From assembly GCA_017461505.1 (NCBI GenBank), contig JAFTXV010000007.1, positions 372,001 to 436,000 of the forward strand: DNA of 64,000 bases. Direction: 5' to 3'. Positions 1-7,757 of the stretch are shown here, in pieces. The translations under genes and the position numbers were made by a program. Every line of letters begins with the position of its first letter. Position 1 is the stretch's first letter. The stretch is from Paludibacteraceae bacterium (GTDB taxonomy: Bacteria > Bacteroidota > Bacteroidia > Bacteroidales > Paludibacteraceae). Under the pieces are notes generated by a model. It did not search any database and was not told where the DNA came from. It worked only from the letters and a program-made list of their open reading frames with translations.

Positions 1-829
1 TATGGAATATACAGCTGCTACATATAATGCTGTTACTTTCCCAGAATCAGACCCAAATGCTACCGAAATTTCATGGGTACTAAATGGTGGAGAAATAAAA
101 GAGCTTATAGTGCCAACAAATGAACAACTATGGGAGCAGTGGAAACTCGATTATATAGCATTCTATACCAATATGTTCGGAGAAGAATTCGAACCTGCTG
201 AAGACCGAAAAATTAATGATGTATTGGGATTTACCTCTATTTCATGGAAGAGAAAAGGAGCCTTAGCAAAGGACTTCATGACACAATCAGCCGAATGGAA
301 ATGGTTGGCAGAATACATCTTAACAATAGCTGAAGCAGATGGTTATACAATAGAAAGTGACAATGACTGGCGATACCATCTATATTCATTCTTCAACTGC
401 ACCGATGCTGCATATCGTATAAGTGGAAATCTGGCTGGCAATACTGCCGACTTCACCACTGCAGGCAAACCTGAAGCATGGGGAATGTACTACCCAAAAG
501 TAGAAGAAATTGATAAAAATTTGCCAAAGCAAGTTACCGAAACATATATTCTACCACAACCTACTCACCCTAATGGTTATGAGTTTTTGGGGTGGTATAT
601 CTCCGAAACTATCATAGGTGACCCTGTTATTGCCATACCAGCTGGGTGGAAAGGTAAATTATATGCACATTGGAAGAGTGTAATCACTGATATAGAAGAT
701 GTCACTATAGAAGATATTCCTTATGTCTATGATATCATGGGACGATTTTTAGGCAATGAATTGCCCGTTAACAGCCACGGGATATTCATCATTCAAACAG
801 GGGACAAAACCATTAAGGTCATTCGCTAA
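1..829 (+). CDS. Secreted InlB B-repeat protein, C-terminal part (partial)
   Basis: The reading frame is open to the left edge, so the true start lies outside the window. The last ~95 residues show an InlB/Listeria-Bacteroides repeat (GYEFLGWYI ... GKLYAHWK, about residues 190-225), a small beta-grasp module common in Bacteroidota surface proteins. The tail (YDIMGR ... GIFIIQTGDKTIKVIR) has the shape of a type A type IX secretion C-terminal sorting domain: a YD-hGR start, then GIFII, then a basic KhIR end. The protein is therefore probably exported and attached or released by the Por/T9SS route; that is inference. The upstream ~180 residues are not recognised. The stop overlaps the 3' end of the convergent phosphatase gene by 11 bases. 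Confidence 0.75.
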   Translation, partial: MEYTAATYNAVTFPESDPNATEISWVLNGGEIKELIVPTNEQLWEQWKLDYIAFYTNMFGEEFEPAEDRKINDVLGFTSISWKRKGALAKDFMTQSAEWKWLAEYILTIAEADGYTIESDNDWRYHLYSFFNCTDAAYRISGNLAGNTADFTTAGKPEAWGMYYPKVEEIDKNLPKQVTETYILPQPTHPNGYEFLGWYISETIIGDPVIAIPAGWKGKLYAHWKSVITDIEDVTIEDIPYVYDIMGRFLGNELPVNSHGIFIIQTGDKTIKVIR

Positions 830-1742
830 TCCTCAACACCACAGGCAAGTGGTCGGAATAGCCCCCCTTATAACGATAACCAAGATACGTGCGTTTTGGC
901 TGGTAATCAAGATATTTTGTATCTTCCTCTAACAACCAACTGGGTGAAAATATCGTAGCCCGAGCACGACTCTTCAATACATCAGACACATAAATTTGAT
1001 CAAGGCATGACCACATGCCTTGATATTTATGTGTACCCTTCCCTACTCTCTCCCATCCAATCATCATATTATTCATTCCCTGCAAATCATCCTTCGGCTC
1101 TGTATTCATATCTCCCATCACCACGATACTCGCATTTAAATCCACTTCCAATATACTATCTACTTGCTGCTGAATCACCTGTTTAGCTGCCTCACGTTTC
1201 CATTCTGTTGCAGCTGCTCCGCCTAACTTTGACGGTAAATGGCACATCATCGCATACAACGTATCCTGTCCTCCCACCAATGTTTCTACAAACAATATAT
1301 CTCGCGTCGCATCCCCATCCAACGACACATGCAATGGTTTGCTATTCAACACCTTAACTTTTGTACTATCATACAACAAGGCCACATCTATACCACGCTC
1401 ATCACCACTCTCATAGTGAACATACTTGTAATGAAGTCGTTTCAAGAGATAACACAAATCCTTCAAACACCGCTCATTTTCCACCTCACACAACCCCACC
1501 AATGCAGCAGTCCCCCACCCTCCTATATTCACAATCACTTGTGCGATACGATCCAATTTAGTATAATAGCGATAGTAGGACCAATGATGCATACCATCGG
1601 GCAAAAATGAGTAATCATCTTTCAATGTATCATGCTGACAGTCAAATAAATTCTCCACATTGTAAGAAACAACAATCAGCGAATCTTGAGCTAAGACCGC
1701 TGACTGAATCATAAACGACAAAATGAGCAAATTCCACCTCAT
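819..1742 (-). CDS. Exported endonuclease/exonuclease/phosphatase family protein
   Basis: A 307-residue protein with an N-terminal signal peptide (hydrophobic stretch followed by LAQ-D at residue ~19). Motifs of the EEP (DNase I/exonuclease III-like) fold are all visible: SYNVENLF at 26-33, catalytic Glu in CEVEN near 85, GDMNTEP at 209-215, and terminal SDHLPV near 297. In Bacteroidota such exported members act as phosphodiesterases of uncertain substrate; nuclease or phosphatase activity is not decided by sequence. The start overlaps the stop of sufS by 4 bases (ATGA type), so it is probably the last gene of the tsaE-lolD-gldB-sufS transcription unit. Confidence 0.85.
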   Translation of the reverse strand: MRWNLLILSFMIQSAVLAQDSLIVVSYNVENLFDCQHDTLKDDYSFLPDGMHHWSYYRYYTKLDRIAQVIVNIGGWGTAALVGLCEVENERCLKDLCYLLKRLHYKYVHYESGDERGIDVALLYDSTKVKVLNSKPLHVSLDGDATRDILFVETLVGGQDTLYAMMCHLPSKLGGAAATEWKREAAKQVIQQQVDSILEVDLNASIVVMGDMNTEPKDDLQGMNNMMIGWERVGKGTHKYQGMWSCLDQIYVSDVLKSRARATIFSPSWLLEEDTKYLDYQPKRTYLGYRYKGGYSDHLPVVLRISE

Positions 1743-2956
1743 TCCAACATCATAATAGCTTTCTTTAATGCAGCAACAAACACATCCACATCCTCTTTCG
1801 TATTGTACAACCCTACCGAAGCACGCACCGTGCCTGGTACTCCCAAATAGTCAATCAGCGGCTCTGCACAGTGGTGTCCTGTGCGAACTGCTACTCCCTG
1901 ACGATCAAGCAGTACACCCACATCAAATGGATGAATCAATCCGCCATCTGCCTTATATACGTTAAACGACACCGCTCCCGCTTTCTCCTGTCCCGCAGCG
2001 TATACTCGCACATTGGAGAGTAATACCAACTGCTCTTCTAAATACACTGCCAATTCGTGCTCATATTTTGCAACTTCCTCTAATCCAATCGCTTGCACAT
2101 AGTCAATCGCCTTGCTAAACGCATAACTGCCCACATAGTTCGGAGTCCCCGCCTCAAACTTATACGGCAGCACATTATACGTTGTTTTCTCAAAACTCAC
2201 GTGCTCAATCATCTCTCCCCCACCCTCTACTGGTGGCAACTTGTCAAGCCACTCTTTCTTGCCATATAATACGCCCAAACCCGTTGGACCATACATCTTA
2301 TGCGCACTAAAGACCAAGAAATCGCAATCCAATTGCTGCACATCCATTGCCAAATGTGGCACCGACTGTGCTCCATCCACACACACTGCCACTCCCTTCT
2401 CATGGGCCAAACGAATGATCTCCTCCACCGGATTTATAATACCTAACACATTGCTCACATGCGCCACCGACACCAAGCGCGTCTTCTCGCTCAAAAGCCC
2501 CTTAAAAGCCTCTACATCAAGCGTTAAGTCATCACGTAATGGTATTACTTTCAGCACGGCTCCCTTGCGTTCACACAACATTTGCCATGGCACTATATTC
2601 GAGTGGTGTTCCAATTGCGACACAATTATCTCGTCCCCATCATTCACCATCGCTTCACCAAAACTGCGTGCCAGCATGTTGAGGCTGTCGGTAGTACCTT
2701 TGGTGAAGATAATCTCCTCTGATGACTGTGCATGAATCAGTTGTGCCACTTTCTCGCGAGCCTCTTCATGCTTTTGCGTCGCCACTTGACTGAGATGATG
2801 TACGCCGCGATGTACATTCGCATTCCAATGGCTATATGCCTCCACTATCGCATCTATCACCACCTGTGGTTTTTGTGTCGTAGCTGCATTATCTAGATAC
2901 ACCAACGCTCGTTCGTGTACCTTTTCGTTCAATATCGGAAAATCTTCTCGTCTCAT
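1739..2956 (-). CDS. sufS: Cysteine desulfurase, SufS type
   Basis: A 405-residue PLP enzyme of the group II cysteine desulfurases, which takes sulfur from L-cysteine as a persulfide for Fe-S cluster assembly. The N terminus has YLDNAATTQKP (20-30), the PLP lysine is K220 in FSAHKMYGP, and the persulfide cysteine is C363 in RTGHHCAEP; the short spacing around this cysteine is typical of SufS rather than NifS/IscS. Length is normal for the family. No sufBCD or sufE genes are adjacent, so the rest of the Suf machinery must lie elsewhere. The start overlaps gldB's stop by 4 bases, which indicates co-transcription with it. Confidence 0.93.
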   Translation of the reverse strand: MRREDFPILNEKVHERALVYLDNAATTQKPQVVIDAIVEAYSHWNANVHRGVHHLSQVATQKHEEAREKVAQLIHAQSSEEIIFTKGTTDSLNMLARSFGEAMVNDGDEIIVSQLEHHSNIVPWQMLCERKGAVLKVIPLRDDLTLDVEAFKGLLSEKTRLVSVAHVSNVLGIINPVEEIIRLAHEKGVAVCVDGAQSVPHLAMDVQQLDCDFLVFSAHKMYGPTGLGVLYGKKEWLDKLPPVEGGGEMIEHVSFEKTTYNVLPYKFEAGTPNYVGSYAFSKAIDYVQAIGLEEVAKYEHELAVYLEEQLVLLSNVRVYAAGQEKAGAVSFNVYKADGGLIHPFDVGVLLDRQGVAVRTGHHCAEPLIDYLGVPGTVRASVGLYNTKEDVDVFVAALKKAIMMLE

Positions 2957-3954
2957 GGCTTGTAATAACTCTGTTCTAATATCTTTTGTGCATCACTTTC
3001 ACCCATCAGTTCAATCAATGTAACATCCTTATTATTAGTCATATAACTATCCACTATACGCCATCCCACCCATAATCCCAAGCGTCCTGGAGACTCTTGA
3101 GAAATCTCTGCTGTAAATGGCCCATCATTCAAATACGAATTAATCAACATCGACTCGGTTTTGAACAAATCCCGCTTCTCCATAATCCGATTCCAGATCG
3201 CCTGCTCATACATTTCGCACCAATCCCATTGCTCTTTCGAGTAACCTATCAACTCCCACGCAGGCTCATTAGGCAATAACTCTCTAAGTAAAAACAACTG
3301 TTTCCCACGGAAGATCATTTGCTCTAACAACCTGTTATACTTACTGTTATACGAAATGTGATATGCTAAATACGTGCCCAATATATCCCCCGCTATACAT
3401 GCCTTACGCATAGTCTGTTTCTGATAATCATAAACCACCTGATTATAGTATGGATAATCACTTCCCAAATACATATCAACTCCCACACCAACTATATTTT
3501 CGTAGTACATCACCGATGAATTGAAGCCCGATACAAACAAATACACACTCGGAATATCCCACTCTGGATACAGGTAATGCAATCGCGAAAATCCCTCATT
3601 CAATGCATCTTGCAGACTATCTACATTCGCAAACATCGATTGTACCTTGGCATTGGTCTGTGCAAAACCCAACAAAGTGTCGGTCAAAAAATCGGCATAC
3701 AACTCACAAAAATATGCCGTATCCTCTGTAGGCAAGCCCAATATTCCTTCCACAAATATCGGCATAAACTCCTCATAATCAGCATACAGCTGTGTAATAT
3801 CCTGCTTCACACTATCGGGACGGACAGCCAATTGTGCACTATCAAAACGCACAATCTCCACTTCCAAAGCCTCTATATCTTTTGGGATATATTGATACTT
3901 ACTCCCACACCCGCACAGTACCAACGCCAATAATATATATATGTACTTTTTCAT
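2953..3954 (-). CDS. gldB: GldB-like gliding motility lipoprotein
   Basis: A 333-residue lipoprotein: the N-terminal hydrophobic segment ends in a lipobox (VLCGC, cysteine at about 16). The body resembles GldB of Flavobacteriia, with an early EVEIVRFD segment and repeated aromatic/acidic helices (DIPSVYLFVSGFNS, GVGVDMYLG). GldB is a conserved cell-envelope lipoprotein linked to gliding and type IX secretion, but it also occurs in non-gliding Bacteroidota, so motility should not be assumed. It is distantly related to zinc-metallopeptidase-like folds. It sits between lolD and sufS with a 4-base overlap to the latter. Confidence 0.75.
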   Translation of the reverse strand: MKKYIYILLALVLCGCGSKYQYIPKDIEALEVEIVRFDSAQLAVRPDSVKQDITQLYADYEEFMPIFVEGILGLPTEDTAYFCELYADFLTDTLLGFAQTNAKVQSMFANVDSLQDALNEGFSRLHYLYPEWDIPSVYLFVSGFNSSVMYYENIVGVGVDMYLGSDYPYYNQVVYDYQKQTMRKACIAGDILGTYLAYHISYNSKYNRLLEQMIFRGKQLFLLRELLPNEPAWELIGYSKEQWDWCEMYEQAIWNRIMEKRDLFKTESMLINSYLNDGPFTAEISQESPGRLGLWVGWRIVDSYMTNNKDVTLIELMGESDAQKILEQSYYKP

Positions 3955-3961
3955 ACTCTCA

Positions 3962-4010
3962 TTTTTTTACTCCTCCCCTTTTAGGGGGAGGTTTGGGAGG
4001 GGGCTTTTAA
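3962..4010. repeat. C/G-rich palindromic intergenic repeat (CCTCCCC/GGGGAGG type)
   Basis: Between gldB and lolD lies an inverted repeat, CTCCCC-(CTAAAA)-GGGGAG on the minus strand, flanked by further CCCTCC/GGAGGG words. This is a form of the CCTCCC/AAAGGGAGG repeat often seen between Bacteroidota genes. A related but decayed copy is at 39099-39125. It could act as a weak terminator or mRNA stabiliser after lolD, but there is no T-tract. Confidence 0.55.
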
Positions 4011-4657
4011 TCTACCACTCCATCCCTCATCTCTATCACTCGATCGCTAATCTCCGCCAATTCCTTATCGTGCGTCACAATAATAATCGTATGTCCATAC
4101 TGCTCACGCATTTGCAAAAGCAACTTGTGCAACTCCCTTTTATTACTCTCATCGAGACTTCCACTTGGCTCATCTGCCAATATCACATCAGGCGACATCA
4201 TCATCGCTCTCGCGGCTGCTACACGCTGTTTCTCGCCACCTGACAACTCATTGGGCTTGTGCGTAAGTCGCTCAGCCATACCCAGTTCCGTAAGCAACTG
4301 CACCGCACGCAGCTCCGCCTCTTTCTCGCTCATACGAGCAATCATCGCAGGCATCATCACATTTTCTAACGCATTAAACTCAGGCAACAACTGATGGAAC
4401 TGAAAGATAAAACCAATATGCCGATTGCGAAAATCCGCCAACTCTTTCTCCTTCAACGCAAACACATCCACCCCATCAATCACTACACTACCCGAATCAG
4501 GTCTATCTAACGTACCGATAATCTGGAGTAGGGTAGTCTTACCTGCCCCACTCTTGCCAATGATACTCACGATCTCACCCTTTTGTATCTCCAGATCAAC
4601 ACCCTTTAGCACTTCCAAACTGCCAAAAGATTTATGTATGTCTTCAACTCGTATCAT
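4007..4657 (-). CDS. lolD: ABC transporter ATP-binding protein, LolD/MacB type
   Basis: A 216-residue ATPase with Walker [10 protein letters not shown] (about 34-42), Q-loop [10 protein letters not shown], signature LSGGEKQR (about 138-145), Walker [14 protein letters not shown] and the switch histidine in VTHDKEL. The SGSLDE/ELHKLL context is that of the LolCDE/MacB/FtsE class, which drives lipoprotein release or efflux. No permease (LolC/E) lies next to it, so the partner is elsewhere and the LolD assignment is by subfamily only. Seven bases separate it from tsaE, and it belongs to the same transcription unit. Confidence 0.85.
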   Translation of the reverse strand: MIRVEDIHKSFGSLEVLKGVDLEIQKGEIVSIIGKSGAGKTTLLQIIGTLDRPDSGSVVIDGVDVFALKEKELADFRNRHIGFIFQFHQLLPEFNALENVMMPAMIARMSEKEAELRAVQLLTELGMAERLTHKPNELSGGEKQRVAAARAMMMSPDVILADEPSGSLDESNKRELHKLLLQMREQYGHTIIIVTHDKELAEISDRVIEMRDGVVD

Positions 4658-4664
4658 GTGATTC

Positions 4665-5165
4665 TTAATTCAAAATTATCAATTCCCTCTCTCCATTCTC
4701 CATCACCTCAATCTTCACCCAAACTGTATCTTCTGGCAATAATGGTTCAATCATCTCTGCCCACTCAATAAAGCAGTAATTGCCCGAATACAAATACTCC
4801 TCCGTACCCATATCCATCGCCTCTCTCAAATCCTTAATCCTGTAACAATCAAAGTGATATATCTCGCCTTTAAACTTTAAACTTTCAACTTTCAACTCAT
4901 CAGGGAGGCGATTAGCGTTGATTTCATACACATTCACTATCGCAAACGTCGGACTATTCACCACATCTTCCGTCCCCATCGCCTCACACAGATGCTTGAT
5001 GAAGGTTGTCTTACCAGCCCCCATCTTCCCGTCAAACGCAAACACCCGTCTATCACCACATTTCTCCAAAATATCCGTGGCTTCAACCACCTCACCCTGC
5101 TCATTTACTAGCAAGATACCTTTCTCAGGATCTTTCTTAATTGTATATTTATAATTTGTTTCCAT
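4665..5165 (-). CDS. tsaE: tRNA threonylcarbamoyladenosine biosynthesis ATPase TsaE
   Basis: TsaE is the P-loop ATPase that, with TsaB/C/D, makes the t6A modification at A37 of ANN-decoding tRNAs. Visible motifs: Walker [18 protein letters not shown], a HFDCYR segment, and FIEWAEMI near the C terminus. I chose the METNYKY start at 5165; an in-frame ATG at 5186 would add seven residues and lies just behind the predicted transcription start. Between VNVYE and YHFDCYR there is an unusual linker (KVESLKFK) encoded by a TTTAAAC/TTTCAAC tandem string (4867-4900) of the same kind as the intergenic repeats of this genome. Probably first gene of a five-gene unit. Confidence 0.9.
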   Translation of the reverse strand: METNYKYTIKKDPEKGILLVNEQGEVVEATDILEKCGDRRVFAFDGKMGAGKTTFIKHLCEAMGTEDVVNSPTFAIVNVYEINANRLPDELKVESLKFKGEIYHFDCYRIKDLREAMDMGTEEYLYSGNYCFIEWAEMIEPLLPEDTVWVKIEVMENGERELIILN

Positions 5166-5195
5166 TGTCTCTAAACAATAAATCACCTAATTTAC

Positions 5196-5230
5196 TGCAA
5201 AAGTACTAGTTTTTAACGGATTATGCAAAT
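5196..5230 (-). promoter_or_regulatory. Promoter of the tsaE operon
   Basis: On the minus strand, TTGC (5228-5225), 19 bases, then TACTTTTG (5205-5198): the Bacteroidota -33/-7 architecture. Predicted start of transcription is about 5193, ahead of tsaE. Confidence 0.65.
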
Positions 5231-5245
5231 TTTTTAGCAAAAAAT

Positions 5246-5683
5246 TCACTTTCTTGCATACAGATGATACACTTCATTAAAGATTGTTATCTCGCGTTCA
5301 AAAACAAATCCCAACTTCTGATATAACTTCTTCGCCGTGTTCATGGGCTCTACTGCCAACGTCACCACGCCTATTCCCTGTTCTCTCGCCATTGCCTTTG
5401 CTTTTTCTATCAAGGCCGTTCCCACGCCTTGATTCCTGTAGGGTAGGGACACCGACAAACTGTCGATATAGAACTCTCCTGCCTTTGCTTCATCCTCCAT
5501 ATCATCCCACCCTTTGCCAAAAGCCACATCAAACAGCCCCTTCAGCTGCGGATACATCCTATCTCTCTGCACGCGGTAATGTTCCCCGTTCACAGCAATC
5601 ATCATTCCAGCCCTCTCGCCATCCACTTCGGCTATCCAAGTATTCCTGTAACTATAATGCCGTATCCTCTTGCGCGCACACAT
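5246..5683 (-). CDS. GNAT family N-acetyltransferase, C-terminal frame of a frameshifted gene
   Basis: This open frame of 145 residues encodes most of a Gcn5-related acetyltransferase: GEFYIDSLSV, then the acetyl-CoA loop PYRNQGVGTALIEKA, then AVEPMNTAKKLYQKLGF. It starts at an internal ATG with an implausible N terminus (MCARKRIRHYSYRN). The natural N terminus (MIRIRKATIEDV ... LKDVCAQ) is encoded immediately upstream in another frame, at 5652-5801. In family members the two parts are continuous, running through YSYRNT. A one- or two-base change in the TTATAG stretch near 5650-5656 would join them. The gene is thus likely inactivated, or the break is a sequencing error. The substrate is unknown. 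Confidence 0.75.
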   Translation of the reverse strand: MCARKRIRHYSYRNTWIAEVDGERAGMMIAVNGEHYRVQRDRMYPQLKGLFDVAFGKGWDDMEDEAKAGEFYIDSLSVSLPYRNQGVGTALIEKAKAMAREQGIGVVTLAVEPMNTAKKLYQKLGFVFEREITIFNEVYHLYARK

Positions 5684-5801
5684 CCTTCAGTGTCCTAATC
5701 CACTGATTATAAAGCCCTTCATCTTCCAACAAAAACGCATGGTATATCCCTTCCGCGATATACGCCACATCTTCTATTGTTGCTTTTCTAATCCTAATCA
5801 T
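5652..5801 (-). pseudogene. Out-of-frame N-terminal part of the GNAT acetyltransferase
   Basis: From the ATG at 5801 the minus strand encodes 49 residues beginning MIRIRKATIEDVAYIAEGIY, a textbook beta1-alpha1 start of a GNAT domain, and ends at TAG (5654-5652). It reads into the longer acetyltransferase frame only after a shift of one base. The in-frame TATAG suggests loss of a TA dinucleotide. Confidence 0.7.
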
Positions 5802-6230
5802 ATTTGCCCGTATTTTTGTTACAAAGAAATTGTTGTCGATTATTTTATTTCACGCACAAAATTACTACTTTTTCCTGATATTTGCAAATATATCACTATT
5901 TTCATCCCTCTATTTCTCTTGTAAATTACGCACTATTCACGCACAATACACGGACAATAAACGCACAATACACGCACTATTCCAATACCTTCCTTAGTGG
6001 ATCAGTGGCATTTGAATCTTATTCGAGTATATATTGCCTCTCCACCACTGGTCTTGTTCTCGGCGATTTCCCGCCGAGTAAATATTCTTCCACTACGCTC
6101 GACGGTGTCCCGTCTCGCGTGTCCCGAATCCCAAATCTTTAAACCCTAAACAGTAGCAAGTGTAACGAGCGTCCTCTAAACTGCAGCTTTGCTGCCCGCC
6201 TTTACACCCTACACTTTACCCTCTACACAA
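5802..6230. other. Non-coding gap with tandem 11-mers and small hairpins
   Basis: No gene is supported here. It holds five tandem 11-mers of the form ACGCACTATTC/ACGCACAATAC (5928-5982), a CTCGGCG/CGCCGAG inverted repeat (6059-6078), and a TTTACACCCTACAC-like string (about 6200-6231). Composition differs from neighbouring genes. A faint decayed gene cannot be excluded. Confidence 0.5.
5928..5982. repeat. Five tandem 11-base units
   Basis: Units at 5928, 5939, 5950, 5961 and 5972: ACGCACTATTC, ACGCACAATAC, ACGGACAATAA, ACGCACAATAC, ACGCACTATTC. The arrangement is palindromic in unit order (A-B-C-B-A). Confidence 0.85.
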
Positions 6231-6260
6231 AAAAAAAATCGCCCCCTCAAAGGCGATTTT
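6231..6260 (-). terminator. Rho-independent terminator of the sigma factor unit
   Basis: Inverted repeat AAAATCGCC (6235-6243) / GGCGATTTT (6252-6260) with an 8-base loop; on the minus strand it is followed by a run of T. It lies directly behind the small membrane gene at 6284. Confidence 0.8.
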
Positions 6261-6283
6261 CTTGCATATATAAATTTCTAGAC

Positions 6284-6574
6284 TCACAATACCATCAACG
6301 CCGAAATAGCGGTCAGAATCGCCTCTAAATTGCTAAATACCGCATATCCAACAGCCACACTTCCTGTCCCTCCAACCAGCAACCAACGAACTGCATCCAT
6401 CCGCATGGCCAACCGCTCTAACATCGTATATCTACGCAAACTCTTTTGCAACTCGCTACTGGGCGATGGCATAAGATTAATCTGACGAATCGTATCCGCC
6501 ATAAACGCCTCATTATCTTTCACTTGCGGAGCACTCGCACGCAAACGCTTTTTTATTGTATTATTGGTTATCAT
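6284..6574 (-). CDS. Small membrane protein following the ECF sigma factor (possible anti-sigma partner)
   Basis: A 96-residue protein with a soluble basic N-terminal half and one or two membrane segments at the C terminus (WLLVGGTGSVAVGYAVF, LEAILTAISALMVL). It follows the ECF sigma factor gene after a 15-base gap and ends at a terminator, so the pair forms one unit. Its position suggests a sigma-regulating or sensing membrane protein, but it shows no recognisable zinc-anti-sigma motif (no HxxxCxxC). The family is not identified with certainty. Confidence 0.6.
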   Translation of the reverse strand: MITNNTIKKRLRASAPQVKDNEAFMADTIRQINLMPSPSSELQKSLRRYTMLERLAMRMDAVRWLLVGGTGSVAVGYAVFSNLEAILTAISALMVL

Positions 6575-6589
6575 ATTCGTCTTGGTTCT

Positions 6590-7084
6590 TTATTCCTTAC
6601 TCAAAATAGCTTTCAGTTTCTTTCTTGCTCTAAACAGCATCACCGCAAGATGGCTTTCCGATATTTCGGTTATCTTGCTAATCTCTCGAATACTTTTTTC
6701 TTCCAAATAATATAGTATCACCACTGCCTTCTCTTGCTTCGGCAACTTATCAATCGCCTGATACAGTGGCTCATAGCGAAAAGCACCATCTGTCTGCTCG
6801 CTTGCTAATTCCGTATCAACGCTCTCATAGTTCTCCACCGCCACCCGATGGGTATTCCAATACTTATTTTGTTCGTTAAGGTATTCGTTATAGGCAATGC
6901 GGAATATCCATGTTTGTAGCGCAGACCTTCCTTCAAAGGTAGCACAATGCAAATATGCCTTCAGTATCGCCTCTTGTGCAAGATCATTAGCCAGTTCTTC
7001 ATCTCCATGAGTCAGCACAAGCAGGAATCGCCGAAGGGACTCCTGCATGCCGCCAATAGCGGAAATAAACTGCTGCTTATCCAT
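6590..7084 (-). CDS. ECF RNA polymerase sigma factor
   Basis: A 164-residue sigma-70 family ECF factor. Region 2 spans about residues 10-80 (DLAQEAILKAYLHC ... LQTWIFRIAYNEYLNEQN) and region 4 about 105-160 (LPKQEKAVVILYYLEE, then the helix-turn-helix IREISKITEISESHLAVMLFRARKKLKAIL). It should direct RNA polymerase to a small regulon. It is followed by a small membrane protein, and the DUF6249-like gene lies 53 bases upstream on the same strand, an arrangement common in Bacteroidota. Target promoters cannot be told from this window. Confidence 0.92.
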   Translation of the reverse strand: MDKQQFISAIGGMQESLRRFLLVLTHGDEELANDLAQEAILKAYLHCATFEGRSALQTWIFRIAYNEYLNEQNKYWNTHRVAVENYESVDTELASEQTDGAFRYEPLYQAIDKLPKQEKAVVILYYLEEKSIREISKITEISESHLAVMLFRARKKLKAILSKE

Positions 7085-7137
7085 ATAGTGATGAAAAACA
7101 AGTGATTTTGAAAATAAGTCAGACAGACAAACGCAGC

Positions 7138-7590
7138 TTATTCTTTTTCTGCCAATTCTTTTTCCTCTTTCTCAATCTCCTTCTTGAGATAATTCTTTGA
7201 CACAAAGAACATAATCAAGAATGCCACACCAATAGTCAGGAGCAAACCGCCAATGATAACCGCCTTGTCAATTGGGTTGATGAACAAGCCATAAAGGAGT
7301 ACAAACAATCCTACCAACGAGCAAAGTGCACCATACTCCAAATGTTTCAACACAGCCATCTTGGTGGTCTTCTTCTTGCTATCAGACTCATTCAACATCT
7401 CAGCCATTGCTTTAAAGTCAATATTTGCACCTTCGCTCTTCTCAATCATCTGAGAGATGAGTTTACTGTGCTCCTCCACTTTGTGACGACGATTTTTGAG
7501 TTTCATAATGATACCAACCAAAATAATAGTTGGAATTGCGCCAAAAATCAACAGGATTGCTAAAATACCTTCAAAAGATACAGGTGACAT
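7138..7590 (-). CDS. DUF6249-like inner membrane protein
   Basis: A 150-residue protein with an N-terminal membrane helix (ILAILLIFGAIPTIILVGIIM), a charged cytoplasmic stretch, two more helices (about 85-105 and 110-130) and a Lys/Glu-rich coiled tail. This layout is that of the DUF6249 proteins found next to ECF sigma factors in Bacteroidota. It precedes the sigma factor on the same strand with a 53-base gap. Function is unknown; a role in sensing or restraining the sigma factor is inference. Confidence 0.6.
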   Translation of the reverse strand: MSPVSFEGILAILLIFGAIPTIILVGIIMKLKNRRHKVEEHSKLISQMIEKSEGANIDFKAMAEMLNESDSKKKTTKMAVLKHLEYGALCSLVGLFVLLYGLFINPIDKAVIIGGLLLTIGVAFLIMFFVSKNYLKKEIEKEEKELAEKE

Positions 7591-7757
7591 AATACAAAAT
7601 TTTATTGTTTAACAAATCATTCTCAGGTCGCTTCTTTGCGACTACACCCATTAGACAAATGAGAAAAAGAAAATATTACAAACGACTGTTATTTTTTCTA
7701 ACAAAACACATCCTTTTGCCTGTGTCATGTTCCACGCCCCTCAAAAATATTCAATTC

